Counted from the first letter of the stretch, positions 52,619 through 62,267 are shown. The stretch is DNA of 64,000 bases from Brucella anthropi_A (GCF_046630315.1 NZ_LQBD01000001.1:186001-250000), one strand, 5' to 3'. Translations and numbers: made by a program. Notes: generated by a model not told the origin, from the sequence alone.

Positions 52619-54412
52619 ATGCGGAAAACTGGTGAGGTGGATATGACCCGGCAGAAAGCGAGGGGCCGCAAGGCCTTTTCGCACCGTCTGACGCGCTTGC
52701 GCACCCCTGAAAGCGCTGGCTTTTATCAGGAACATGCGCATGGCCATGACAGGGCGGGAGGCGAGGACCGCAAGCAGGATGTGGTCGTGGACTGCGGCTG
52801 GGGGCGATTGCTCTTCGCGCAGACCTTTGAAACCAACGAAGCCATTGTGGAAGCCTTGCGGGCGGAAGCGCCTGCGAGCCGCGACATTGTCTTTTATGTG
52901 AGCGATCCTCATGTGCTGCTGTCGCTTGCGCCCCATGAGATATTTCTCGATCCGTCGCATACATACCGGATCGAGCTTGCAACCTATCGCCCGGGCGGGC
53001 GACGGACACGCGGCATAACCATCCGTCGCGCGGTTTCCGAAGTGGACGCGGAAGGCATCAACGCTGTTTATGCGGCTTGCGGAATGGTTCAACTGCGTCC
53101 CGACTTTTTCTCCTCCGAGCGGGACAATCGGGCCGTGACCTATTTCGTGGCCCAGGACGATGCCAGCGGCGAAATTGTTGGCACCGTAACCGGCATCGAT
53201 CATCAGCGTCTTTTCGATGATCCTGATCGTGGTGCTTCGCTCTGGTGTCTCGCGGTCCACCCGCAGGCGCGGCAGCCCGGCATCGGCGAAAAACTGGTGC
53301 GTAAACTGGCAGAACATTTTCAGGTGCGCGGCTTGAGCCATATCGATCTCTCGGTTCTGCACGACAATGAGAATGCCATAAGGCTCTATGAAAAGCTGAA
53401 GTTTCGCCGCGTTCCGCTCTTCGCGATCAAGCGCAAGAATGCAATCAACGAGAAGTTTTTCGCATCCCATCTGGAGACCTTCGATGCGCTCAACCCCTAT
53501 GCCCGCATCATCGTGGATGAAGCGGTGCGTCGTGGTATTCAGGTTGATGTAACCGATGCGGAAGGTGGATTTTTCCGCCTTTCCTATGGTGGGCGTTCCG
53601 TCCATTGCCGCGAAAGCCTGTCTGAAATGACCTCGGGCGTTGCAATGTCGATCTGCGACGACAAGGCCGTGACGCGGCGCATCGTCGAGAAGGCCGGGCT
53701 GGCAGTGCCGGAACAGATCGCGGCGGAAGCGGATGACGATGCGCTTGAAGCCTTTCTGAAACGCCACGGCAAGCTGGTGGTGAAACCGGCTCGGGGCGAA
53801 CAGGGAAGGGGAATTTCCGTCGGCATTTCGACTATGAAGGACTTGCGCACCGCAATCAAACAGGCGCGCACCGTGTGCGACCGTGTGTTGCTGGAGGCAT
53901 GTTTCGAAGGTGAGGACCTGCGGCTGGTTATCATTGATTTCGAGCTTGTGGCTGCCGCTGTGCGCCGTCCGCCGCGGGTGATCGGGGATGGCAAGGCAAC
54001 GATCCGCAAACTTATCGAGATACAATCGCGCCGACGCGCTGCCGCGACCGGCGGGGAAAGCCGCATACCCGTCGATGCGGAAACGAAGAGATGCCTTGAA
54101 GAGCAGGGGCTTTCGCTGGATAGCGTTCTGGACGATCGCCGCGAGATCACGGTGCGCAAGGCGGCCAATCTTCATGCCGGCGGTACGATCCACGATGTGA
54201 CGGGCACCGTTCACCCGGATCTGGTTGCCGCGGCATGCGAGGCCGCACGCGCAATCAATATCCCGGTCGTCGGCATTGACTTTATGGTCAAGCAACCTGA
54301 AAAGCCGGATTATATATTCGTTGAAGCCAATGAGCGTCCGGGGCTTGCCAATCACGAGCCCCAACCGACTGCCGCCAGATTTGTCGATCTGCTGTTTCCG
54401 GGCTCAAGATAA
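52619..54412 (+). CDS. ngg: N-acetylglutaminylglutamine synthetase (GNAT plus ATP-grasp)
   Basis: The 597-residue protein has a GNAT acetyltransferase domain (about residues 134-270; LWCLAVHPQARQPGIGEKL binds acetyl-CoA) and a C-terminal ATP-grasp domain (about 340-597; KLVVKPARGEQGRGISVGI, FVEANERPGL) related to cyanophycin synthetase. It acetylates glutamine and ligates a second glutamine. AGGAGG lies eight bases before the ATG; a second ATG 24 bases later is also possible. Pairing with the amidotransferase confirms the call. Confidence 0.88.
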   Translation: MRKTGEVDMTRQKARGRKAFSHRLTRLRTPESAGFYQEHAHGHDRAGGEDRKQDVVVDCGWGRLLFAQTFETNEAIVEALRAEAPASRDIVFYVSDPHVLLSLAPHEIFLDPSHTYRIELATYRPGGRRTRGITIRRAVSEVDAEGINAVYAACGMVQLRPDFFSSERDNRAVTYFVAQDDASGEIVGTVTGIDHQRLFDDPDRGASLWCLAVHPQARQPGIGEKLVRKLAEHFQVRGLSHIDLSVLHDNENAIRLYEKLKFRRVPLFAIKRKNAINEKFFASHLETFDALNPYARIIVDEAVRRGIQVDVTDAEGGFFRLSYGGRSVHCRESLSEMTSGVAMSICDDKAVTRRIVEKAGLAVPEQIAAEADDDALEAFLKRHGKLVVKPARGEQGRGISVGISTMKDLRTAIKQARTVCDRVLLEACFEGEDLRLVIIDFELVAAAVRRPPRVIGDGKATIRKLIEIQSRRRAAATGGESRIPVDAETKRCLEEQGLSLDSVLDDRREITVRKAANLHAGGTIHDVTGTVHPDLVAAACEAARAINIPVVGIDFMVKQPEKPDYIFVEANERPGLANHEPQPTAARFVDLLFPGSR

Positions 54413-54418
54413 TAGTAG

Positions 54419-54434
54419 TTTAGATTAATCTAAA
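54419..54434. other. Perfect 16-bp AT-rich palindrome
   Basis: TTTAGATTAATCTAAA lies seven bases after the ngg stop, at the start of a 227-base AT-rich gap before the HAD-UbiA gene. It could be a protein binding site or a weak terminator element. The rest of the gap is AT-rich and shows no gene. Confidence 0.4.
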
Positions 54435-54639
54435 ATAATTCATGTTCGCCGGAGGCTGTCTTCGGCGCGCATGAAACTATGCAAACGGCAAGCAATATGC
54501 TGTATTTTAGCTGTTGAGGAAATTTTAAGCGGAAATTCTATTCAGTAAATCAATTATTGATTGTAACAGGAAAATTCATTTTTCATTTGGTTTCTGCATC
54601 TATCCCTGTACGAGAGGGGCTCGGGCGGAAAAGGGCAAA

Positions 54640-56079
54640 ATGGATATGCGGGGGCAGGACAGCAAGAATGTGCCGCTGGCAGTCGATCTGGACGGAACAC
54701 TGGTTTCGACCGATCTGCTGTGGGAAGGCATTTTTCTTCTTCTGAAAAAGAATATCCTGTTCATCTTCATGCTGCCGGTGTGGCTTCTGTCCGGCAAAGC
54801 CCATTTGAAGCAACAAGTGGCAGATCGCGTGACGCTGGATACGGCGCGGCTTCCTTATCGGACGGAGTTTCTGGCGTTTCTGCGCAGCGAACATCTGTCG
54901 GGACGAACCTTGGTGCTGGCAACAGCCGCCGCCGAACCGATGGCGATGGCCGTCGCGTCCGAGCTTGGTATTTTCAGCGCCGTCCATGCGACATCCGGCG
55001 CGACCAATCTTTCGGCAAAACGCAAGGCTGACCTGCTTGTCGGGCGTTATGGGCCACAGGGGTTCGACTATGCCGGAAACGATCGTGACGATCTTCCGGT
55101 TTTCGATGCAGCCCGACAGGCGATCGTGGTCGCCCCGGATCGGGCGGCGGCACAGTTCCAGAAGCGGACGGGCTGCGAAGTTTTCAGTGCGGACAAGCCC
55201 ACCATTCGAACCTATGTCCGGATGCTGCGCGTTCATCAGTGGCTGAAGAACCTGCTCGTCTTCGTTCCGGCCATCCTGGCGCATGATATTTTGAAGCCGG
55301 ATGTATTCATTGCGACCGTCCTCGCCTTTGTGGCCTTTTGTGCAACGGCATCGGCGATCTATATCGTCAATGACATTGTCGACCTTCCGGTCGACCGAAG
55401 ACATGCGCGAAAAAATCAGCGTCCCTTTGCAAGCGGCCAGATAGCCATCCCCTTCGGTCTTGTCGTCGTGGCGCTGCTGCTGGTGCTGACCGGGCTGATC
55501 TGCCTCTTTCTTCCGCCCGCCTTCACGCTGGCGATCATCACTTACCTGGTTGTCACAACCGCCTATACATTTGCCTTGAAGCGCATGTTGCTGGGGGATG
55601 TGATTTGCCTCGCAGGACTGTACAGCCTGCGCCTGTTGGGAGGCTCGGCAGCTTCCTATATTCCGCCGTCCTTCTGGCTGATGGCCTTCGCCATGTTCTT
55701 CTTTCTGTCGCTGGCGCTGGTGAAGCGCTACGTCGAATTGCAGGGCGCGACGGTAACGGAAAAAGACCGCATAGCCGGTCGCGGCTACCGGCCGGAAGAT
55801 CGCGACATCGTCGGGCAATGCGGGGTCGCGGCAGCCTTTACAGCCGCGCTGGTTCTGGCGCTCTATATCAATAGCGATGCCGTCAAGACGCTCTACACAT
55901 ATCCTTGGGCGATATGGCCGCTCGGTCCGATCGTGCTCTATATCAACGTTCGTGTTTGGATATTGGCGCATCGGGGCGACATGGATGACGATCCGGTCCT
56001 CTTCATCGCCAGGGACTGGCGCAGCCAGGTCGTCATCGCGCTTGGCGCGGTGCTGCTGCTTGTGGCTGGAATGCGCTGA
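54640..56079 (+). CDS. HAD phosphatase fused to UbiA-family prenyltransferase
   Basis: The 479-residue protein has an N-terminal HAD domain (nucleophile in AVDLDGTLV, KRKADLLVG, YAGNDRDDLPVF) and a UbiA domain from about residue 195 with eight or nine helices. The prenyl-diphosphate site is NDIVDLPVDRRH near residue 243. This UbiA branch includes mycobacterial decaprenyl-phosphate phosphoribosyltransferase (Rv3806c) and rhizobial NoeC. The product would be polyprenyl-phosphoribose-5-phosphate, and the HAD part could remove the 5-phosphate. Its stop overlaps the start of a DprE1-like gene. Confidence 0.85.
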   Translation: MDMRGQDSKNVPLAVDLDGTLVSTDLLWEGIFLLLKKNILFIFMLPVWLLSGKAHLKQQVADRVTLDTARLPYRTEFLAFLRSEHLSGRTLVLATAAAEPMAMAVASELGIFSAVHATSGATNLSAKRKADLLVGRYGPQGFDYAGNDRDDLPVFDAARQAIVVAPDRAAAQFQKRTGCEVFSADKPTIRTYVRMLRVHQWLKNLLVFVPAILAHDILKPDVFIATVLAFVAFCATASAIYIVNDIVDLPVDRRHARKNQRPFASGQIAIPFGLVVVALLLVLTGLICLFLPPAFTLAIITYLVVTTAYTFALKRMLLGDVICLAGLYSLRLLGGSAASYIPPSFWLMAFAMFFFLSLALVKRYVELQGATVTEKDRIAGRGYRPEDRDIVGQCGVAAAFTAALVLALYINSDAVKTLYTYPWAIWPLGPIVLYINVRVWILAHRGDMDDDPVLFIARDWRSQVVIALGAVLLLVAGMR

Positions 56080-57395
56080 TGGAACAGGTGTTCGACAGTT
56101 TCGGGCGTATTGACCGGCGAAAACGGCGATATCTTCCGCTGGAGAGGCTGGAGACCGATTTCACGCATGCCCTGCCCGAAGATGCCAGCCTGTTGCCGTT
56201 CGGGAATGGTCGCTCCTATGGCGATAGCTGTCATAATGATGCGGGTTTTCTCGTGCCCATGCAGGCGCGAAAAAGAAGAGTGCATTTCGATCCCGACAAT
56301 GGGGTGCTGACGGCTGAAAGCGGCGTTCTCCTGAGCGAAATCATCGCCCATGTGGCGCCGCACGGCTATTTCCTTCCCGTCACGCCGGGCACGCAATTTG
56401 TGACGCTCGGAGGCGCCATTGCCAACGATGTGCACGGTAAGAACCATCATCGGCGAGGAACTTTCGGCCGCCATGTCGACGCGCTGGACCTGCTCCGCTC
56501 GGACGGTGTTCATTACAGATGTTCCGATAAGGAAAACATCGATCTGTTCCGCGCAACAATCGGTGGAATGGGACTGACGGGGGTGATCCTTGGCGCCACC
56601 GTCCGGCTTATGCGGGTGGGCGGTCTCGACGTTGACGAGAAGATTCTGCCCTTCGCCAATCTGGATGCATATTTCGATATGGCCGAGATTGCCGACAGTG
56701 AGAATGAATATGCCGTGGCATGGATCGATCAGCTTTCCAATGGCCGGGGCCTGCTGATGGTCGGCAATCATGTCGCCGCGCCCGGCGGCGCGCCTGTTGC
56801 GGCATCTGCGCGCCTTGGCGTGCCTTTCGACCTGCCGTTTCCCGTGTTGAACAAAGCAAGCCTGTCGCTTTTCAATACGGCCTATTTTCACCGCAAGAGA
56901 CGGATGACGGCGGCGCACAGGGTGCCGTATCAGAACTTCTTTTACCCTCTCGATACTATTCGAAACTGGAACCGGCTTTATGGCCCGGCGGGGCTATACC
57001 AGCACCAAAGCGTGATCCCGTTTGGCGCTGCCAGGACCGTCATTCCGGCAATGCTTGCGGCAAGCCGGGAGGCGGGGCAGGCATCGTGTCTGACCGTGCT
57101 CAAGCGTTTCGGCGCAATACAGTCTCCGGGCCTCATGTCATTTCCGGTGCCGGGATATACGCTGACCATGGATTTCCCCAATCGCGGCCACAAGACGCTG
57201 GCATTGCTGGACCGTCTGGACCGGATGACCGTGGAGGCCGGTGGCCGGGTCAACCCCTATAAGGATCAAAGGATGAGCGCCCGAACTTTCGCCGCAAGCT
57301 ATCCGCGCTGGCGCGATTTCGAACCTTTTCGCGACACGGCTTTCAACTCCAATTTCTGGCGCCGCACGGCGTTGACGCTCAGTACGGCGGGTTAG
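56079..57395 (+). CDS. DprE1-like FAD-dependent oxidase
   Basis: The 438-residue protein has the PP-binding FAD motif GNGRSYGDS near residue 43 and GGAIANDVHGKNHH then RRGTFG near residue 118, very like decaprenylphosphoryl-ribose 2-oxidase. DprE1 oxidises C2 of polyprenyl-phosphoryl-ribose, the first half of epimerisation to arabinose. It directly follows the UbiA gene, so the pairing supports the same chemistry. The actual sugar is not proven. Confidence 0.85.
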   Translation: MEQVFDSFGRIDRRKRRYLPLERLETDFTHALPEDASLLPFGNGRSYGDSCHNDAGFLVPMQARKRRVHFDPDNGVLTAESGVLLSEIIAHVAPHGYFLPVTPGTQFVTLGGAIANDVHGKNHHRRGTFGRHVDALDLLRSDGVHYRCSDKENIDLFRATIGGMGLTGVILGATVRLMRVGGLDVDEKILPFANLDAYFDMAEIADSENEYAVAWIDQLSNGRGLLMVGNHVAAPGGAPVAASARLGVPFDLPFPVLNKASLSLFNTAYFHRKRRMTAAHRVPYQNFFYPLDTIRNWNRLYGPAGLYQHQSVIPFGAARTVIPAMLAASREAGQASCLTVLKRFGAIQSPGLMSFPVPGYTLTMDFPNRGHKTLALLDRLDRMTVEAGGRVNPYKDQRMSARTFAASYPRWRDFEPFRDTAFNSNFWRRTALTLSTAG

Positions 57396-57403
57396 GAAAT
57401 GCG

Positions 57404-57823
57404 ATGAAATATATTCCGTTCATCCTGTTCACGGTCATGACAAACGCTGCCGCGCAGTTGATGCTGAAATATGGCATGCTGACGCTCGGACCGATCAGCT
57501 TTTCAGCCGAAACCCTGATCCAGCGCATGTTCCAGATTGTTTTCAATCCCTGGGTCTTTGCCGGATTGCTGACCTTCGTGATCTCTATGGCGTCGCATCT
57601 TTATGTGTTGTCGAAGGTCGATCTTTCCTTTGCCTATCCGTTTCTCAGTCTTGCCTATGTGGCTGTGGCTCTGTTCGCATGGCTTTTGTTCAGGGAGGAG
57701 CTGGGCGCCTACAAGGTCGCAGGCATCGCATTCATCTGCATCGGAACGGTCTTGATCGCTCAAAGCGGCAAGTCAGCCGAACCGCAGGCGGAGACGACTG
57801 TAAACCAGCGGACGCTGGGGTGA
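57404..57823 (+). CDS. Small SMR/EamA-type membrane protein
   Basis: The 139-residue protein has four hydrophobic helices and the SMR-like end YVAVALFAWLLFREELGAYKVAG. Similar short proteins (ArnE/ArnF, or the GtrA-like Rv3789) move polyprenyl-linked sugars across the membrane. Its place between the DprE1-like and epimerase genes suggests a flippase for the lipid-linked sugar, which is inference. Confidence 0.8.
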   Translation: MKYIPFILFTVMTNAAAQLMLKYGMLTLGPISFSAETLIQRMFQIVFNPWVFAGLLTFVISMASHLYVLSKVDLSFAYPFLSLAYVAVALFAWLLFREELGAYKVAGIAFICIGTVLIAQSGKSAEPQAETTVNQRTLG

Positions 57824-57836
57824 GTGAGGGCATGCG

Positions 57837-58844
57837 ATGAGACATATCATCTTCGGCGGCGATGGTTTTGTGGGGCGATATCTCGCTCCCAAACTCCTTG
57901 GCGATGGCCATGAGGTCATTGTCGCGGATATTGTGAAAAGCGATCTGCCGCATTATGCCGATGCCGCCTTTGTTGCGACCGATGTAACCGATCCGGGAGC
58001 GATCCACAGGCTCGGTATCCGCGCGGACGATGTGGTCTACAACCTGTCCGCCAAGATGCTGTCGCCCATTCAGGTTCGGGCAAAGCGGCATGATTTCTTT
58101 TTTCCCGTCAACTATTACGGGACGGAAAACATCATCAAGGCAATGGATGCGGCGGGTGCGCACAAGCTTGTTCATTTTACCACGGACATGGTGTATGGGC
58201 ACACCTATGTCTGGCCGCAGAAGGAAGACCATCCCTGCAAGCCGCTTGGAGAATACGGTCTTTCCAAGCTGAAGACGGAAGAACTCGCCATTGAATGGCG
58301 TGGGCGGGGGATGAATATTTCCCTGTTTCGTCCGCGTCTTATCATTGGTCCCGGCCGTCTCGGTATTCTGGAAAAGCTGTTCAAACTGATTGACTGCAAT
58401 CTGCCGGTGCCGATGATCGGCTCGGGCAAAAATCCCTACCAGTTTATTTCGGTGTTCGACTGTGCAGAGGCGGCACGGGCTGCGTTCAAGGCTGGCCTTC
58501 CCAACGAGGTCTATAATCTCGGTTCGCTCAATCCGCCCCCGGTTCGCAAGCTGCTCGGCGATCTCATCAGCCATGCAGGATCAAAATCCGTTTTGTTGCC
58601 GACGCCCGCCTGGGCTGTGAAACGCACGCTTGATCTGCTTGATCGGATGAACATGCCCCTCATGGACCCGGAGCAATATCTGATTGCCGATGAAATGTGT
58701 GTTCTCGATGTTTCGAAAGGCGAGCGCGAGCTTGGCTGGGTGCCGCAATATCGCGATGAGGACATGCTGATTGCAGCCTATAGCGAGTATCGCAAAAAGC
58801 TCGAAGCCGCATCGCCGGATGCGCGGACACCCGAAGCGGTATAG
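57837..58844 (+). CDS. NAD-dependent epimerase/dehydratase family protein
   Basis: The 335-residue extended SDR has GGDGFVGRYLAPKL at the N-terminus, the catalytic Thr/Asp in HFTTDMVYG and YGLSKLKTE with the Tyr and Lys. It resembles sugar-nucleotide epimerases and 3-beta-hydroxysteroid dehydrogenase-like proteins. It could do the reductive step after the DprE1-like oxidase, as DprE2 does (DprE2 is a classical SDR), or modify a sugar nucleotide. It lies 13 bases after the SMR-type gene. Confidence 0.85.
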   Translation: MRHIIFGGDGFVGRYLAPKLLGDGHEVIVADIVKSDLPHYADAAFVATDVTDPGAIHRLGIRADDVVYNLSAKMLSPIQVRAKRHDFFFPVNYYGTENIIKAMDAAGAHKLVHFTTDMVYGHTYVWPQKEDHPCKPLGEYGLSKLKTEELAIEWRGRGMNISLFRPRLIIGPGRLGILEKLFKLIDCNLPVPMIGSGKNPYQFISVFDCAEAARAAFKAGLPNEVYNLGSLNPPPVRKLLGDLISHAGSKSVLLPTPAWAVKRTLDLLDRMNMPLMDPEQYLIADEMCVLDVSKGERELGWVPQYRDEDMLIAAYSEYRKKLEAASPDARTPEAV

Positions 58845-58852
58845 GGACAGAC

Positions 58853-60268
58853 ATGAACCAGCCCAACACAACGCCAAAGCCGAAACTGCTGACTGTCGCT
58901 GAGGCGAAAGCGCTCGATCTGCCGCAGATGACGGAGCTGTTCACGGCTCATCTCAATCCCGGCCAGCTTCACTTCATGAAGCTGCTCGGTTTTCACAAGG
59001 TGAAGATAGAGCGTGCGGAAGGCATGTATTATTACGACCAGAACGGACGCCCGATTCTCGATTTCTTCGGCGGGTTCGGCTCATTGGCTTTCGGTCACAA
59101 TCACCCGCGTATTCTGGAAGCACGGCGCCAATTTCAGGAAGAGATGCGCCACGAGATCGCAATCGCCTTCATGTCCCAATATGCAACCGCTCTCGCTTAT
59201 GACATTGCGGCCTGTTCGCCGGGCGATCTCGACATGGTGTTCCTCGGGTCTTCCGGCTCGGAAGCGATGGAAGCCGCGATCAAGCTCGCCGAACGCGCCG
59301 CCGGTCCGAAAAAGCCGAAGATTGTCTATGCGGAAAACTCGTTTCACGGCAAGACCAAGGGCGTGCTGTCGATCACGGATGGCGGGCTATATCGTGGGGA
59401 GTTCAAGCTCGTCGACAATACTGTGCGTGTGCCTTTCGGCGATATCGCAGCCATTGAAAATGCGTTTCGCGCGGACCCTGAAATTGGGGTGATCGTGCTT
59501 GAAACGGTGCAGGGCGGCGGCGGCATCATTCAGGCTGATGCGCTGTTCTGGCAAAAGCTGCGGAGCCTCTGCGACCGGCACGGCGTGATCTGGGTTGCCG
59601 ATGAAGTGCAGTGCGGGCTGGGGCGAACCGGGAAGTTCTATGCATTCGAACATTATGGTGTCATTCCGGATGTTACCGCCCTGGCGAAGTCGCTTGGCGG
59701 CGGAAAGACCGCAATGGCCGCGATGATCGCGCGCCGTGATATCTACATGAAGGCCTATGGTACGCCCAAGACGGCGATGATCCATGCCATGGCGACTTTT
59801 GGCGGGATCGGCGAGGCCTGCATCACAGCAATCGAAGCGCTGAATGTGCTTTACGACGAGCATCTGATCGATAATGCCGCCGAGGTGGGCGATTATCTTC
59901 TCGATCGGCTGCATGAACTGCACCGCCGCTATCCCGCGCTTGTCAAAGAGGTGCGCGGGAAGGGGATGATGGTCGGGCTGGAGTTCCATGATTTTTCGCA
60001 GACCATGCCGGTGGTACTCCGACCTGTCCTGGCGATGCTCGATGAAAAGCTGAAAGGCTCGCTTCCCGGCTTCATCGGCAGTCACCTGCTGCGCGACCAT
60101 GGGGTTCTGGTTGCCTTTACCGAATATAATCGCAATGTCATTCGCCTTGAGCCGCCGCTGATTTGCGGCCGCGAGCATGTGGATGCGTTCATAAAGGCGC
60201 TGGATGAGGTGCTTTCCCGCGGCATCGTGCGGATTGTGCGGGATTTCGTCAAAGCCCAACTCAAATGA
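58853..60268 (+). CDS. Class III PLP-dependent aminotransferase
   Basis: The 471-residue protein has FLGSSGSEAMEAAIKLAER, the PLP aspartate in VIWVADEVQCGLGRTG and the lysine in TALAKSLGGGKTAM. The N-terminus is about 70 residues before the core begins (ILDFFGGFGSLAFGHNHP), with a predicted helical lead. It is the last gene of the plus-strand polyprenyl-sugar cluster. Its substrate may be a sugar or a small diamine used to decorate the product; nothing in the sequence decides. Confidence 0.85.
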   Translation: MNQPNTTPKPKLLTVAEAKALDLPQMTELFTAHLNPGQLHFMKLLGFHKVKIERAEGMYYYDQNGRPILDFFGGFGSLAFGHNHPRILEARRQFQEEMRHEIAIAFMSQYATALAYDIAACSPGDLDMVFLGSSGSEAMEAAIKLAERAAGPKKPKIVYAENSFHGKTKGVLSITDGGLYRGEFKLVDNTVRVPFGDIAAIENAFRADPEIGVIVLETVQGGGGIIQADALFWQKLRSLCDRHGVIWVADEVQCGLGRTGKFYAFEHYGVIPDVTALAKSLGGGKTAMAAMIARRDIYMKAYGTPKTAMIHAMATFGGIGEACITAIEALNVLYDEHLIDNAAEVGDYLLDRLHELHRRYPALVKEVRGKGMMVGLEFHDFSQTMPVVLRPVLAMLDEKLKGSLPGFIGSHLLRDHGVLVAFTEYNRNVIRLEPPLICGREHVDAFIKALDEVLSRGIVRIVRDFVKAQLK

Positions 60269-60279
60269 ACCGTTTCCGG

Positions 60280-61956
60280 CTACCGAACCAAGCCGGGGCG
60301 AAGCAGCAAATCCCAGCAGGGGTTCAGGGCGACGACGGCACGACCTTGCAGCGCCCCGGCATATATTGCCTGCAAGGCAAGACGGTTCGTGGTTGTCGGA
60401 CATTTCGGACGCAATATGCCGTCGGTTGCTTCCACGGCGGCTTTCGTTTCCTCGGATAGCGCCGGAACGGTGCGGAAGGGATCGGCGCCGATCTGGATGT
60501 GGCGCGTGGCATCACGATCCAGCACCCATGCAAACGGATTGACGAAGTCGAGCGACATGATGCTTTGCAGGCGGATGTTGTGTCGTGTTTCATACATCCG
60601 CAAATCCTTCACCATCTGTTCCGCGGAGACGAGCCAGTACACCTGGAAATCGATTTCCGAATAAAGTTGCCAGCTTGGAAGCTGTCCCTTCGCGGCCAAT
60701 GCGTCATAGGCCTTATTGTTCTCAGGATAATGGGATTGGAAAAGCTGGGCCCGTTTTAAGAAATCGGGCCGGGTCAGCACCTGTCCCAAATTCTGCAATG
60801 CCGGCAAAGATGGTTGAACATAGGTCGGCGCGACGGCAAGGGCGCGCAAGGTTTTATGCGCAACCTTGGTGAATGTCGGGATGACACAGAAGGCGGCAAG
60901 CACGACAAAGACGACCTTGAACGTCTCGTCGCCTGTTTTCACACGTTGAAAGATCATGAGCAGGATGGGCCAAAGGAATATGAATTCCTGGCTGCCGGTA
61001 TTCTGCGTTTCGAGGAATATGCCGCCCAGAAGCCCGGTGGCAAGCCAGACGGAACTCCGATCGAAGAAGCGGTCTTTTACAGCGGATTGGCGCCGTTCAT
61101 TCCAGAAAAGAGCCGGAACAAGGATCGCTGCCGGAAGAATGACGTCAAGTTTCAGCGACAAGACGGTGAGGAAGCGCGGCAGCAGCGCCTCTTCATTCAA
61201 CCCGATCAATGTCGTTATATCGCGAATATATGCGCCGATAATCCCGTTCTGCAATTCGAGGACGCATAGAAACGCGATGGTGAGGATCGCAGCCAGCACC
61301 ACGTTGCGAAATGAGATTCGCCCCGCTAGAAGGGCCGCAAGACCGAGCAATCCGCCCGCAAGAAAGCCCGTAATCTTCATGAGGAAGAGTGCAAGCATGG
61401 TTGCCGCGCAAAAGAGCGCGAGCCTTGCACCGTTTCGCATGAACATCAGGCCGCATGTCAGCACATAGAGCAAAAGCGCGGTATGGCGGTTATAAATTCC
61501 GAATCCGTCCAGTCCTGGATAGGGGTAAAAGCTCTGTGTATTGGCCGGAAAGATCGCGAAGACCAGAAATGGAACGAGGATGAGAAAACCGGTCGTTCGA
61601 TTGCGGGGCTGAAGTGATGTCAGCACCCAAGCCATCAGGGGGGCTGCAACAGCCAATATCGACCATTGAACGAGGAATAGCGGTTGTGCTTTGGGAAACA
61701 GGGAATGTCCCCAGGCGAACAGGTAATAGCCAAGCGGCCCGACCGGGGCGGAGAAGTCCACATCGGGAATCTGGCCCATTTTTATGCGCTGGGCTGCGTC
61801 GAAATAGATGTAGCTGTCCCAATACATCGGCCCGATGGGCGCGTTGAGCCTGACGGACAAAAGGAGGGCCAGCAGGGCCAGAGTGCTGATCAGCCAGAAC
61901 AAGGGCGCACCGGCCGGCGACGGCCTGGCCGGTTTGAACATCGTGCTGAAGAACAT
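60280..61956 (-). CDS. Polytopic membrane protein, GT-C glycosyltransferase-like
   Basis: The 558-residue protein has about ten to twelve hydrophobic helices in its first 370 residues and a soluble C-terminal part. Early acids in the first outer loop (GPMYWDSYIYFDAAQ) resemble the catalytic loop of GT-C enzymes that use polyprenyl-phosphate sugars. It converges with the aminotransferase gene, and may use the lipid-linked sugar made by the cluster. The chosen ATG follows a G-rich stretch; an ATG 45 bases earlier is possible. The family assignment is tentative. Confidence 0.65.
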   Translation of the reverse strand: MFFSTMFKPARPSPAGAPLFWLISTLALLALLLSVRLNAPIGPMYWDSYIYFDAAQRIKMGQIPDVDFSAPVGPLGYYLFAWGHSLFPKAQPLFLVQWSILAVAAPLMAWVLTSLQPRNRTTGFLILVPFLVFAIFPANTQSFYPYPGLDGFGIYNRHTALLLYVLTCGLMFMRNGARLALFCAATMLALFLMKITGFLAGGLLGLAALLAGRISFRNVVLAAILTIAFLCVLELQNGIIGAYIRDITTLIGLNEEALLPRFLTVLSLKLDVILPAAILVPALFWNERRQSAVKDRFFDRSSVWLATGLLGGIFLETQNTGSQEFIFLWPILLMIFQRVKTGDETFKVVFVVLAAFCVIPTFTKVAHKTLRALAVAPTYVQPSLPALQNLGQVLTRPDFLKRAQLFQSHYPENNKAYDALAAKGQLPSWQLYSEIDFQVYWLVSAEQMVKDLRMYETRHNIRLQSIMSLDFVNPFAWVLDRDATRHIQIGADPFRTVPALSEETKAAVEATDGILRPKCPTTTNRLALQAIYAGALQGRAVVALNPCWDLLLRPGLVR

Positions 61957-62069
61957 GGAACCCCGCCCCCTGTTGCGCCATGCGCCGAAACTACGCCGCA
62001 AAGCTTAAAACTACCAGAATAATCAGGAGGGGTTTGTCGGCTCGGGCTTTCACGAAGACGATGAAGCGT

Positions 62070-62200
62070 TCCAGAAAAGAGAACGCCCACTGCACTGGGA
62101 GGAGGAGTGTGCAGTGGGCTGATCTGTAAAGCGCGATTGGGAGGAGGAGTATCGCGCTTTGGGTCCGGTTTTTGGGAGGAGGAGTAAACCGGACAACGCG
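62070..62200 (-). ncRNA. Anti-Shine-Dalgarno three-hairpin RNA (alpha-r14/suhB/cuckoo type), left copy
   Basis: Read on the minus strand, three hairpins follow each other, each with the loop ACTCCTCCTCCCA. The stems are GTCCGGTTT/AAACCGGAC (62194-62163), AAAGCGCGAT/ATCGCGCTTT (62160-62128) and GCCCACTGCAC/GTGCAGTGGGC (62119-62085). The last is followed by GTTCTCTTTTCT as terminator. CTCCTCCC is complementary to ribosome-binding sites, as in the known alpha-proteobacterial family including NfeR1. Ends are approximate. Confidence 0.85.
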
Positions 62201-62267
62201 AAGATAGGAATACGGCTCGCCACTTACAAGGGGCAATGCTGCAAGGCAGATATGCATTTTCGGGTAG

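Noticed and set aside
52544..54364. A 606-codon minus-strand frame opposite the ngg gene
   Set aside because: Composition is typical of antisense frames and it lacks motifs; the plus strand has GNAT and ATP-grasp motifs.
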